This document shows, piece after piece, positions 32,310 through 43,251 of a stretch of DNA of 64,000 nt. The translations under genes were made by a program, and so were the position numbers. Origin of the DNA: Fistulifera solaris (lineage: Eukaryota > Bacillariophyta > Bacillariophyceae > Naviculales > Stauroneidaceae); contig AP026164.1 of NCBI GenBank assembly GCA_030295235.1, positions 620,001-684,000 on the forward strand, given 5' to 3'. The notes under the pieces are model-generated. The model made no database searches. It was given only the letters and a program-made list of their open reading frames with translations, and had not been told where the DNA came from. Every line of letters begins with the position of its first letter. Positions within the stretch are counted from its first letter, which is position 1.

Positions 32310-33365
32310 GTTCACTATGGACTCTGATTACACTGTTTTGGTAGTGAAAGATTGCAATTTATGATTTCTTCCAGCTTTCGGCACGAAATGTTTGCTTTGC
32401 ATTGAAAGGAAAGGGAAGTCGCGAAAATGCGTTATTGCGTATCGCGTACTGGTAGTCCTAAAAAAAGGCCCGGAGCGCTTTCATGTTACCAGTACAATGC
32501 CTCAAGTCACACACAATAAAGTGCACCCAGTCGAAGCCTGCTTCTTGCGCCGCGGCTTCTTACTTCTCAGTGCTCAGTTCATTGAACGGGTCATTCGTCG
32601 TTCTTCCGGAAAACGCAGCGGTACTTGATCTACATCCTACGCAATACGCAATGTTCGAATACAGTTATGACTTATGACCTCCGCTACTCTTAATAGGCTA
32701 TGGTCTATGGTCTGTCATCGATGTTGCCCCGAAACTGGTGAACTGTGGACTGTGGAGAATCCCTGGATCTCAAATCTCAGTGAACAACGAACAACGAACA
32801 GATATTTGTACTAATCGAAGGAGTGTGAATGTGTAACCAGTAATCAGGTACGGTACCGGTACGCTGATTGTACAAAGTACCTACCTACAACGGTCTACGT
32901 CCGTCCGCGTCCCACGTAGCACTGGTAAGTCCCGAGTCCCTCTAGTGATTGAGGATCAGTATGAGAACGAATGATGCATGATCTAATTAACAAATCTTCC
33001 AGCTACAGAACATGACGAGGAGCATCAACCAATATCTATAAATTAACATCAAAATAATAAAGCCTAAAGCTTACTTCTTGAAATATGATGTTCTATCTTT
33101 CTCCTTCACATTGGATCTGGGACACTCGTTCTCCTAGATTCTTCGACGACGAAGCTCTCGAGAAAAATTCCATTGACGTTATCTCTACTTACTCTTCCAT
33201 AACGATGTCATATCATTTATGAGAGAAAAAAGTTAATAGGTATGCTGAAATCTAATAATTATCAATTTATTTGCACGACCATTACACGACCGGGCGTCAG
33301 ACCCAAGACACAATGGAATGAGAAAGTTCGACAAGCAGAAGGTAAAACATAGTTTTCGTCGATTT
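32310..33365. other. Intergenic, no gene recognised
   Basis: About 1.05 kb between two minus-strand genes. The plus-strand frames near 32392-32677 look like chance. No repeats of note. Confidence 0.5.
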
Positions 33366-33752
33366 CTAATCATCGACAGGTTTGATGCCACCAATGGGTC
33401 TAGCAATTTCTTTTCCTTCTTTCAAAGCAGCACCCTTGTCACTGGTCTTGATCGGAGCATTCTTCGTCCAGTCGGGCTTTTCCCACTGGAGATTTCCTTC
33501 GGTGTGAGGAAGGCTCGTAATAGGCTTCGCAAGATCGCCTTGGATTCGCTGTCCTTCTTTGGCAGCAGCTTCACCAGTCCATTCGGGCTTCTTGAAATCC
33601 AGGTCTTCTTGTTTCTGATGCGGCAGATTTGTGATGGGCTTGGCCAAGTTGCCTCCCGATTTCAGGTCGGTGCCCTTTCCGGTAGACCGAAGCTTGGGGC
33701 CATTTGTAGCCCAGTCGGGTTTCTTCCAGGAAAGATCTTTATCGTCGTCCAT
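33366..33752 (-). CDS. KPxW-repeat cluster gene B: compact three-repeat protein
   Basis: A 128-residue protein made almost entirely of three tandem copies of the repeat: WKKPDW...KPIT (residues 9-41), FKKPEW...KPIT (53-79) and WEKPDW...RPIG (90-121). Each copy runs W/F-x-K-P-D/E-W, a short spacer, a G-x-x-L/I-K-x-G-like middle, and P-I-T/G. The second copy is shortened in the middle. The end, ARPIGGIKPVDD, matches the end of gene E (SRPIGGIKALED). ATG 33752 follows directly upstream of repeat 1. The frame stays open upstream to 33842 without an ATG, so an extra upstream exon is possible. Function unknown; no targeting signal. Confidence 0.8.
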   Translation of the reverse strand: MDDDKDLSWKKPDWATNGPKLRSTGKGTDLKSGGNLAKPITNLPHQKQEDLDFKKPEWTGEAAAKEGQRIQGDLAKPITSLPHTEGNLQWEKPDWTKNAPIKTSDKGAALKEGKEIARPIGGIKPVDD

Positions 33753-34658
33753 GGTTTTAGCGTCTCTGTGGTGATAGCAACGATCTTTGAGGTTGCTCTG
33801 CCGTTTGATGTTCTTTTGATTTTTTGTGCCAGCTGCACACAAGAAGCACGGAGGAGCGATCGAGGTCTACAATCGTGGTAAGACAAGGGCAGTTAAAAGA
33901 TCTTTTACACTGTCCGATAAAAAGTAAGCAGAGCAATCTTTCGGCTTGCCTTGGCAAGACTTCGATTTGGCGCGCGCTTTTAGAGGTCATTATTTCGGTC
34001 ATTTTGATTGGGGTCATTATTTTGCGTGCGTCGTGCGTCGTCCGTCGTCCGGCGTCCGGCCCTCTGAAACTTGCTTTCGTCTGGATGAAGACTTACCGGT
34101 TCTAAAAGTCATTGTGCCACTGAAAGAGAATGACGCCTGAAACGTCCTTTCTTTTTTCTTTTCTAAAAACTTTCCACAGGCCACAGGCCACAGGTACCGA
34201 TACCGGGTACTCATAGTCATAGGACTTTTGGTACTCGTTTTGCATTGTTTTAAGAAGAAGATCAAGCGCCATTAGCTCTACCTTCGAGCCCAACAGTAAT
34301 TCAATAATGTCAGTCTTTCATCCGCCCATCGAGTTTGTTCACGTAGGTTACGGTCGTAAATTATCGAATGAATAGTGTGTTGACGTAGTAAGCGGTTAAC
34401 AACAGCCTCATCTTGATCATGAATAAAAGGGAGCAAAATTATCCAACTTTGACTTCTTTTCTCCCTTCTGCTATTTCTTGTTCATAAACATTAGTTTGAA
34501 TTAAAAGAATAACAAGAAAAGAAAGAATAAAAGCTGAAACACGCGTCTAATAAAATTACTGCTGGTGAGCCCTTTACCGGCCGAGACATTTGCGACACCG
34601 CCGCTTGAATCTATAATTTACTGCGGCTTACCTGTTGAAACAAAACGACTGCTTTGAG
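33753..34658. other. Divergent intergenic region with simple repeats
   Basis: About 900 bp between genes B (minus) and C (plus). It contains a GTC/CGTC-rich low-complexity stretch at 34021-34060 and three perfect tandem copies of CCACAGG at 34174-34194. It probably holds the promoters of both genes. No coding sequence recognised. Confidence 0.6.
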
Positions 34659-36369
34659 ATGGCGGAAGAAGATGACATCGAAACGGATCCTCTGGCGCCC
34701 TATCAGAAGGAGAAAGTGATATGGAGCGAACATATGGCAGAAGCCCGACCTTTTCTGATGCCAGACGACGAAAATGAAGGGGAAGTTGTTGAAATACTTC
34801 CACCGGAAAAAGAGAATCGCAAAATAATGTGGGCGGACGAAATTCATATTTGCGAGATGCCGAATAGACGACAGCTTGGTATGATAACGGATGAAGAAGA
34901 TGACGAAGATGATAATAGCTACGAAATTGAAATCGTTGAAGATGATGGCGATGCCGACTTTTATCTTGAGATTGTCGACGGAGAAATCTTTTACGTGTTC
35001 GAAACCGAAGACGATTCGGATGAGGATATGGATGATGGTAGTCTTTCAGACACAGGGTCGGTCATTGAGGAACCTCGGCCGACGCTTTCTTTACCAACAT
35101 CGCAAATGATGGCACTCCCATTGGGTGACGATGACCGTGATGCGGTACATCAAACGGAGAGCTCTGCGATGGTTATCGATGATGTCCCGTTGCATTTAGT
35201 TGAACTAGAAGAGGAAGTGGTCAATATGGAGGATGATAAGGTAGTAGAGTCGATGCCGCAGCAAGAACAAGGTGACGATGAAGTGGCTAGGCCTGATGCA
35301 GAAGAAACAGATGCTCGCAAAGCAATGGATGCTACCATTCCTGTCGAAGAAATTCCTTCACCAGTTGACTTTATGTCTCCACTTACTACTCCTGAACAAG
35401 AACCGAAAGCTAAGATGGCACCCGGTCCGTCAGAACGGGTGGCTCTTATGATTCCATCATCACCGCAAGCCCCTGCACCGGTTTCGTTGAAAGCGCCACC
35501 TAAGTCTCCAACTAGCCCAGGACGGTCCATTTTGAAGGCATGTCCACCGAGCCCACAACGCAGACCTAGAGAAAACAAAGAGAAGAAGGCCAAAGGAATT
35601 AGAAAGACATACGTCAGAGCCGATACATTCGATGGTGAACATCAGGTATTTACGTGGACAAAGCCGGATTGGGTTCAAGAAAACAAGTTGAAGCAGACCG
35701 ATCGTGGTCAAGACGTACGCCAGGGAGTCAACCTGGCGAGTCCTATTACTTTTCCCAAGCAGGGCAAAAGGTACCACGAACAGAATGATCACCACGCCAA
35801 GGACGTATATGAAGACGAGAATGGTAATGTAATTGACAAGGAAGAACTCATTCGACGTATCCAAGCGGGCGAAGAAGGGGTCATGGCTTTTGTTCCTCGT
35901 CCTACTTACGGAGGAAAATATCAACGAAAGCTGCGTTTCAGTGAGAAAGGGCAGCAAATCCGGAGTGGCGTGAATCTAGAGAAGCCTATTACCAAGGCTA
36001 CTGTTGATCGAAAGCGTGACGATATAAACTTGTTGGCACAACCGAAGGATGTTCTGAAGAAGCATGTGCAGGTTGAAAAGAAAGAGTACGGTTGGCAAAA
36101 AACCGGAATGGGCGAAGAAGGCACCAAACAAACTCATGCATAGCCCTTCCAAAGCAAGGAAACATTACACGTGGGATGCTCCGGAATGGACGAAGCCGAA
36201 CCTAAAGGGATCAGGAAGAGGCGATGCGATGAAGAAGTTGGGGAAGTTAGAGAAACCTATTACGCATATTGCTGAACATGTAAGGCGTCACTCAGGAACG
36301 AAAACTGGGCTACCAATAGACACAGACCAGGAGTCGGAAGAAATGACTCTTACCGAGATTGAAGATTGA
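34659..36369 (+). CDS. KPxW-repeat cluster gene C: large acidic four-repeat protein
   Basis: Function unknown; about 569 residues. The first 120 residues are strongly acidic, with two Trp-containing spots (KVIWSEHM, KIMWADEIH). A Pro/Ser-rich middle has several S-P pairs (PKSPTSPGRSILK, CPPSPQRR). The C-terminal third has KPxW repeats: FTWTKPDW...SPIT; a variant starting FVPRPTYGGKYQ...KPIT; a short GWQKPEWAKKAP; and YTWDAPEWTKPNLK...KPIT. The frame shifts once at the A6 run 36097-36102, and with that allowed for it runs to 36369. ATG 34659 is the first ATG; the frame opens earlier with TTG. Convergent with gene D, 151 bp between stops. Confidence 0.82.
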
Positions 36370-36520
36370 TTGCCATGCGGTATTTGGAACAGCCTAGTTT
36401 TGTAACATATCCAGCAAAATCGTATAGCCACATATTGCCCATATCATACACCTAGGAAGCATCTTGCTAAAAAAGATTAAAATAAACGAAGAACTATACT
36501 GTTGGTTGGCCTGACGTTAA

Positions 36521-38580
36521 CTAACGAAATCGAGCCAGCTGAGCCTGCTTAGCTGCTAGCTTAGCTTCAAGCTCACTTATCGCTTCCTCCTCTTCCTCTT
36601 CGTGAATATTCAATCTCACCAGAATCGTCAATTACCTCTTCTTCATAATACGATGATCCATCTTCGACAGTCTCTTCATCCACAAATACTTCATGAATTG
36701 AAAGAACTTCTTCCTCTTCTTCGTAATAGAGATTTTCACCATTTACTTTCTCATTATGATCATAGTATTCCTCGACCTCCTCATATTCTTCTTCGTCGTA
36801 GCGTTCGTCGGTAGCTGGGGTTACCAACGCCAGCTCCGAATCATCTTCATCTGCTAAGAACATTAGCTTATGTGTCACTCGTGGCTCTTCTTGCTCTGGT
36901 CCACGCGTAACTGCAATGGGTTGCGCTTGTTTGTAATTTTGAGAACTTGGCGCCTGCGTAGGTCTCCAGGAAGGTGGTGGGTTACTAGGTGCGGGCTTCG
37001 GGGGCGTCTTTTTTCAATCCAGCACGTGCGTCCAGAAAGTGTGTTCCTTGTGCTACAGGTTGATAAGATGAGACGCGTATTGATGGTGGCTCACTCAGGA
37101 GTGAGCCATTCATCAGCCGCTCTGAATGGACATGTTTGTTGTTGGTAGTTACGGGCGTCTGCGCTTCCGACTCGTCGCTTATTTGCCTCATTTTACTTGG
37201 AGGTGGTGTTCTCGCTGGAACCTGCTTACTTCGAGGCGGTGACATTGCTTGGACGGGCTGCTTATTTTCTTGACGATTTAGGTTTGCTTTTTGTTGACCC
37301 ACAGCGTTAGCGTGTGTCGGAAAAGATGAGCGTGTTCCGTTAGTTGCGCTGTGCTCTAAAATCTGCGAATTCTGAGGCCTCTTTGGTGAACCATTCGTTG
37401 CTTTTAACGATGGCTTCTGCATAGGTGGAGGCGACACTCGTCGCCGTGGGGAAGCTGAGTTTCGTTTTGGTGAAGACGTTGTGCTCCTACCGTTTGCTTG
37501 CGGTGTTGATAATTTCTTTGCTTTAGCTCCTGAAAGTGCCCTGGGACTTCTTCTTGGTGATGGTTGGTCGTGGTGTGGCACCTGGGTAGCTGCTGATTTT
37601 TCGGGTGATAAAGGAGCTTTCTTCTTTGGCACTCGTCTTATTTTTCGAACTAGCCTTTTACCTCCAACAATCATTACCGCAGGCTTCTCACTGAAATCCG
37701 ATGACGGTGACCCACCGAAACGGCGCGTATAACCATTAGGGCCCTCGTCAATATCTACCCCACTTCGTATCATGTCTCCTTCCTTCGAATGCTTCAATTT
37801 CATCCTTGCCCAACTCGGTTTGTTATCGTCTTTTGATGCCCCATATTTCTTGTATTCAAGTTGATTTGGCGTAATACCACCGTACATTTCCTGCATCTTT
37901 AACTTGAATTCATGTGGCAAGAGTTCTCCAGTTTCATACAAGGGAAAATCAGGGTCTTTATCAGCAATTCCAAATAGCTTCGGATTCAATCGAATGCGCA
38001 GTTCTTGTATTCTCGACCAATCGGGTTGCCCATCCGGAAGCGTCACCAAATGACCGTCTTGTCCTACGAGACCCGCAGCGGCAAGTTTCAAATAGTAATG
38101 AGACATTTGTTCCTGCATCTTCGTTTGAGCCTCATGTTCCGCCAGGTCTAATGTGTCGTGAGGTGTGAGATCCATCCACCACTTTGGAACTCTCCCCACC
38201 CCGATCGGCAGGGGCGCCTGATTCTGCACTATCTGTTTTACAACGGGTTTCGCTGACATGATCGATCTCCGAAATGAAATAGGAATGTTTTTACGACGTG
38301 AATAATACGAATTTGTTGTCGGCACTGTCGAGGCACTTTTTCGAAACGTTCGTATTCCATGGATGTCATTTCGAATTGGTTTGTTCGCGTCAAAGAGTGG
38401 AGGGACCGGTACTGAAGGTGTTTCTTTTTCAAATAATCGGGTCATTTTCGTTGACGACCTCAACGAAAATGGTGGCAAGGAAAATGGCGTGAAAGTCGCA
38501 CCGTCGGACTTCCTAAAAGTACTTACAGGGCGCGTCGACGGAATTAGTTTAAGTACCCAACCCAACGGATTTATGAACAT
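36521..38580 (-). CDS. KPxW-repeat cluster gene D: paralogue of gene A
   Basis: Shares the full layout of gene A: IGVGRVPKWWMDLTPHDTLD, then LNPKLFGIADKDPDF, LLPHEFKLKMQEMYGG, one repeat (NKPSWARMKLKHSKEGDMIR), a long Pro/Ser/Lys linker rich in S-P sites, an acidic Tyr/Glu stretch, and a C-terminal ELEAKLAAKQAQLARFR that matches gene A. Frames join through the T6 run 37009-37014 and one further offset near 36600, so the stop is at 36521. The conserved part begins at an ATG at 38259. The frame stays open to an earlier ATG at 38580, adding 107 residues without recognisable content, so the true start is uncertain. Confidence 0.82.
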
Positions 38581-38976
38581 CTAATTAATTTTGTGGACTG
38601 TCTCTTGTCCTGTTCTGTCTCATCCCACTGTTACTAACTTTGATAGCAGATTGTACGAATGACCCAAACCATGACGACTCCTCTTGTCATGTTGCACTCC
38701 GCACCCTACCTCGCTAAGCAAATGTCTCAGATTTTTCACGGGAAGTACAATAGGAGTCACACAACCCTTCTCTAATGTCAGTACTGCTGAAATGGCTAAG
38801 CAAGGATGGAGAAAGCTCCCCTCGACCAAGACCTCATTCCTTCTTGGTTTGACGATGGTAAACAGAGGTACTGGTACGGTACTTGACAATCCATTTCCTC
38901 AGAAGTCAGAGATCAAACATAACAATATTATATACGCCGACAGCCACCATTTCCCTGACCTTTTATTTCCTTCGCC
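38581..38976. promoter_or_regulatory. Shared divergent promoter region of cluster genes D and E
   Basis: A 396-bp interval between head-to-head genes D and E. No TATA box or other element can be named with confidence. The head-to-head arrangement suggests the two may be expressed together, but that is inference. Confidence 0.4.
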
Positions 38977-39990
38977 ATGACAGTCTACGACCAAAGCGAT
39001 AGCGACGACTCATCCTATGAAGAACAGAGTGAGAGTGAAAGCGAATACACAGAAGAAGAAGTTGAGGACGAAAGTTTTGAAGAGGACGATACAGAATCTT
39101 CAAGTGTCGTTATAGAATCCAAACCAATCAAGATTACATCGTTCTGGGAAACATCCATTCCCACATCTCCCGGCAAAAAGGAGCAAGTTGAAAGTTCCAG
39201 TAGCGATGATGAAGACACGGACGACTCCAGTCGTAGCGACGCGAAAGAAATATCGGTACAAAAGACGTCAATTTCAAAGGTTCTTTACGTGTCACAAGCC
39301 TCACCGGTCCGGGTCAAAGAAGATCACCCTTCCGTGCTAAAACAGGGTCCTTCGACACCAGTAGCACCGTCTCCGCCTCCCGTTATTGTGGTTGGACCGA
39401 CAGCACCAGTCCCGACCCCAGAAGTTGTGGTGCAAACGCCGGTACAAGTACCGGCTTCCGTCGTTGTGGAGGAGCCTGCATCCCCTGTCTCTCCGCCGGC
39501 TCCTGTGATCCAATCTCCGGTGGCCGCTCCGACATCCGTAAAACCATCATCCCCAACGAAACTAGCCCAATCCCCCGTCAAAGTTCCATCTCCACCTGCG
39601 ACCAAGACAGAACCGTCACGAGCTCCGACAACTACGTTTCATCGACCTGCAGGCTTTGCACGAGAAAATGAACCAGCAGCAGCAGACGACGACGACGACG
39701 ACAAATTGGCCTGGAAGAAGCCGGATTGGGCGAAAAAGACGGTACTACGGGCCACCGAAAAGGGCGATTTGCTCAAGCATGGTGCCACTCTGGCAGTTCC
39801 AATTACGAAAATCAGTGAAGTAGTAGAAAAGGAAAAGAAAAATTTAGGCTTCGCCAAGCCTGAGTGGACCAAGACGGTAAATCTCAAAAAGTCACAGAAA
39901 GGAGATAAGATGAAAGCTGGCGAATACATTAGCCGACCCATTGGAGGCATCAAAGCGTTGGAAGATCAAGTCCATTCATCTAATTTGTAG
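38977..39990 (+). CDS. KPxW-repeat cluster gene E: acidic/Pro-rich two-repeat protein
   Basis: Function unknown; 337 residues, single exon, ATG 38977 in a good context (GCCATGA). Layout: acidic Ser/Glu N-terminus (about 1-85), a Pro/Val/Ser linker (about 105-225), a run of six Asp, then two tandem repeats: WKKPDWAKKTVLRATEKGD...VPIT and FAKPEWTKTVNLKKSQKGD...RPIG. It ends GGIKALEDQVHSSNL. The last repeat and tail resemble those of gene B. The protein is acidic at the front and Lys-rich at the back, with no signal peptide. Confidence 0.85.
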   Translation: MTVYDQSDSDDSSYEEQSESESEYTEEEVEDESFEEDDTESSSVVIESKPIKITSFWETSIPTSPGKKEQVESSSSDDEDTDDSSRSDAKEISVQKTSISKVLYVSQASPVRVKEDHPSVLKQGPSTPVAPSPPPVIVVGPTAPVPTPEVVVQTPVQVPASVVVEEPASPVSPPAPVIQSPVAAPTSVKPSSPTKLAQSPVKVPSPPATKTEPSRAPTTTFHRPAGFARENEPAAADDDDDDKLAWKKPDWAKKTVLRATEKGDLLKHGATLAVPITKISEVVEKEKKNLGFAKPEWTKTVNLKKSQKGDKMKAGEYISRPIGGIKALEDQVHSSNL

Positions 39991-40080
39991 TTGTGTGATA
40001 TTCAAAATAAGTTCGTTCTTCAACTAGTTATAAAGTATACAATATTATGCGTATCGGCTATCATTACATCTTTGATACCA

Positions 40081-42457
40081 CTAACGCCCTTGTCTTTGTC
40101 GCTTTGCAAAGAGGGGGTGCTTTTTCGAAGAACCTGACGAGCTTTCGCGATACCTGAGGCCAGTCCCGCCACTCATTTGTGCCATCGTAAGACCTGCTGT
40201 GCGTTTGACACTTGCATCGGCTAAAGCGGCTCCATCTGCATTGGTGCGTCGTATAGCAGTGTCCTCCGCCCTCTGGTCCTTTTCAAGTTCTGTTTCGCTG
40301 CCTAGCACTGTGCGAAGGAGATCTCGGTCGTTTTCTGGTGTAGAGTAAGCGTAGCCTTTCTCGACTGCTTCCTTATCTGCTCGTTCGCAAAGGTTCGTTA
40401 CGATTTTAAAGGTATAACCTTGGTCAATCAGGTACTGCTGACGCTTGGCAGAGTAAAACATCTCTTGAGTGTCGGTACTGACCAAGGTGTAAAAGAATGC
40501 ATTAAAAGACGACCGATTGCTACCATCTTGTTGAGTGTAAGACTTAGGTCTAAGAATTCGTCCTAACCGTTGTGCTTCTTGTCGCCGTGATCCGAAATGA
40601 GATGATACTTGAATGATGACATTCGCCTCGGGAAGATCGATTGACGTATCACCGACTTTGCTGATACAAATGGTTCTCACAGTATCCGTTGAACGAAACG
40701 TTCCTAGAATAGCTTGTCGTTCATACTCCGGTGTCTCTCCGTAGATCAAAGGCTTCTTCAACATTTCGGCGAACTTTTTCAGGCTGTACACCAGGTCAGA
40801 GAAAACTATAATTTTATCTCCTCTTTCCTCGTGAAAGCGAACGAGAAACTCTGTGGCTCTAAGCTTGCTCGGATTCATCACATAGAGAAGCTGCTTCAAA
40901 CGAGAGTTGGAGGCCATCAAGTATTCCTTCATAAATGGACCTGTCATGGGGCACCACACTTCGACACACTGCACGTTGGCAAGATAGCCTTGCGCAGTAA
41001 GATCCATCCAATTTGCTTCGTAAAGCTTGGGTCCGATCAGAAAGTTCAAGTCGCTGATAAGATCGTCTTCTCGGACTAGAGTTGCAGTCAAACCCAGTCG
41101 ACAATGGGCCTTTACGGAACCAACTACGCGACGAAACATCTTGGCTGGGACGACGTGGACTTCATCCATCAACAGCAACCCCCATTCACGGGAGGTGATT
41201 ATGTCCATAATTTCTTGTGCTTTGTCGGAGCGTTTCCCTGAAAAGCTAACCATGGTATAAGTGGTCACCAGTACACATGCACCTGGGTTAATTGTATCCT
41301 TACGATCGGATGTGAACACAGCAATGTTTTCATCGGGAATGTTAGTCCATAGCTGAAATTGAAACTTCCATTGTAATACAGAGACTGCGTTTGTGCAAAG
41401 ACATACAACAGATTTCTTAATTGTTTGTGCCGCGGTTACTCCGGTCAACGTCTTTCCTGCGCCGCAGGGTAGCACAATGATTCCCGATCTCGCTCTGCCG
41501 TTTCCGAACATTTTGGCTAGGGACCGCTCTTGGTACCGCCGAATCCGTGTGTGAGGTTTTAAATCGAATTGCGGTACATTAGGATTGATTTGATCGTTTC
41601 GGAAATCATACTCTTCCATGAGCGGATAATCCAATTCAATCGCTTGGCGCTTCACTTGCTCGACGGCTTCGGCTTTCACCTGAAAGCTTACCACGACTGT
41701 AGGTTTCTTGACTTTCTGTACTTCATCTCTGTCTTCGTCGTCGCTGTCTTCGTCGGGCTCTCGGAGTATTTGTAGATTCTCCTTCATTTCCTCTGCTTTC
41801 GTGTAGGTTGTAAAACCCTGCTCGTCTACGTTCTCCGTGTCCTCCATCAATCGAGCCTGAGCAATGGTCGGATCGCGAAGAAGCTCGCGAAGAACTATAG
41901 GAAATTCGGATTCCACATAAAATCGATTGTGTTTCAGTACTAATTTGGCTTTGCCATATTTCATGGTACAATCGCGAATGAACTTCTTCACTTCTTTGGG
42001 CAGTTCATTCTTTGACAACCGTTCCAAAACGCTAATGATCGCTTCAGTTTCTATGTTAGTTGCCACGGCAGCATAAAGACTATAAGGCGTGAGTTTGTAT
42101 CTTTGCAAAAAAATAAACAAGGCCGCTGGTGAGAAAAGGAAAGTCATAACACGCCTTGATACGATTGACAGCAACAACTTACTGATGTAGAAACTCTGGC
42201 CTCGCCACAGGCTCAGCAATTGCTACTAAAAAGTCGTAGGCAGCAACATAGAGATCATGAAACGCCTCCAGAAAAATACTTCCATCCGGACAAGTCCAAA
42301 CGGGACGCTGAATGTGGTCGGCTTTCAAAGGAAGGTGCGAAAAATCTGCTCCTAAACCGCCAGTGCTGTTCTTGGTTAAAGCAGCCTCGCGCTTCTCGGC
42401 TCTCAATACCAGCTTGCGCGCGCTTGTATATTCATCGGGGGTATCTATATCACCCAT
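40081..42457 (-). CDS. XPB: TFIIH DNA helicase/translocase XPB (ERCC3/SSL2)
   Basis: The XPB subunit of TFIIH opens promoter DNA for RNA polymerase II and acts in nucleotide excision repair. Two exons: 42457-42183 and 42100-40081, 764 residues in all, joined as [14 protein letters not shown]. Helicase motifs: Q/I region [15 protein letters not shown] and LPCGAGKT; Ia [42 protein letters not shown]; then the thumb region, [17 protein letters not shown], and [18 protein letters not shown]. The RED-type residues (VREDD) used in DNA unwinding are present. One of the few long genes here with no frame problem. ATG 42457. Confidence 0.95.
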
Positions 42458-42734
42458 GGCTGATGGTTACTTAAAAGTATTTGTACCAGGACTTTGCAAG
42501 GGATTGCTTTGCGCCGCCGATTGGGAAAGAATAAAAATAATAAACAACAACCAAAATATTGCGATCCGCCGCGTTTCATCGTACATCCGTCAACCGTAGC
42601 TTTAATTCGACCAGGTTTGTTGTTGTTACTGTTACGTTTCATTTGGTTGGCGACATCGTGGAACGTTGCCTCTGCAATAGATTACCTCTCGATTAAGTAG
42701 TTTCTTAGTAGAACACTACGTCGCTGTAGTGATC

Positions 42735-43048
42735 ATGGCTCCGAAATTTCAAAAAGGACCGGATTTAAAACGCTTCATGGTGAGTGTTTCGCAGCGCGGC
42801 TAACTTTTCTGATTTTGCTCTCGCGTTCCATTCACACCTAAGCTCGCATATCAATTTTACAGGACAAGCGCTTGCGTGTGTCTTTGAATGGTAATCGACG
42901 TATCATCGGAACTTTGCGAGGTTACGATGCGTTCCTTAATGTAGTTCTAGAGCAAGTAGAGAATGAGGCAAACGGCGAATATTTAGGACAAGTTGTCCTT
43001 CGAGGAAACTCGATTGTACAGTTTGAAGGCCTTGAACGAGTATCTTAG
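42735..43048 (+). CDS. SNRPG: Spliceosomal small nuclear ribonucleoprotein SmG
   Basis: A core Sm protein of the heptameric ring around U1, U2, U4 and U5 snRNA. Two exons, 42735-42779 and 42863-43048, encode 76 residues, the usual SmG length. Exon 1 reads MAPKFQKGPDLKRFM. Exon 2 has the Sm1 motif (KRLRVSLNGNRRIIGTLRGY) and Sm2 motif (GQVVLRGNSIVQFEG), ending LERVS. The intron has a GTGAGT donor and a TTTTACAG acceptor. Divergent from XPB, with 277 bp between the starts. Confidence 0.92.
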
Positions 43049-43251
43049 TTTTGGCTGTTTCATGAGTTTAAACTTTTATCATTTCTTTCGGAAAAACAAT
43101 GCTCTATCGCGTCAATGCTTATATCAGCTACGTGAGTTTGTGTAGCAACAACTGAAGCTATTATCAATTCAATGTAACTTATTCGGGGCGCTTAATTACT
43201 CGACTAACCAAGACTTAATTAAATGTTTGTGCAAATTCCAATGATCCTTCT

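Noticed and set aside
33318-33881. 187-residue plus-strand open frame over gene B
   Set aside because: Antisense to the three KPxW repeats. The minus-strand reading has a clear repeated pattern and the plus-strand reading does not.
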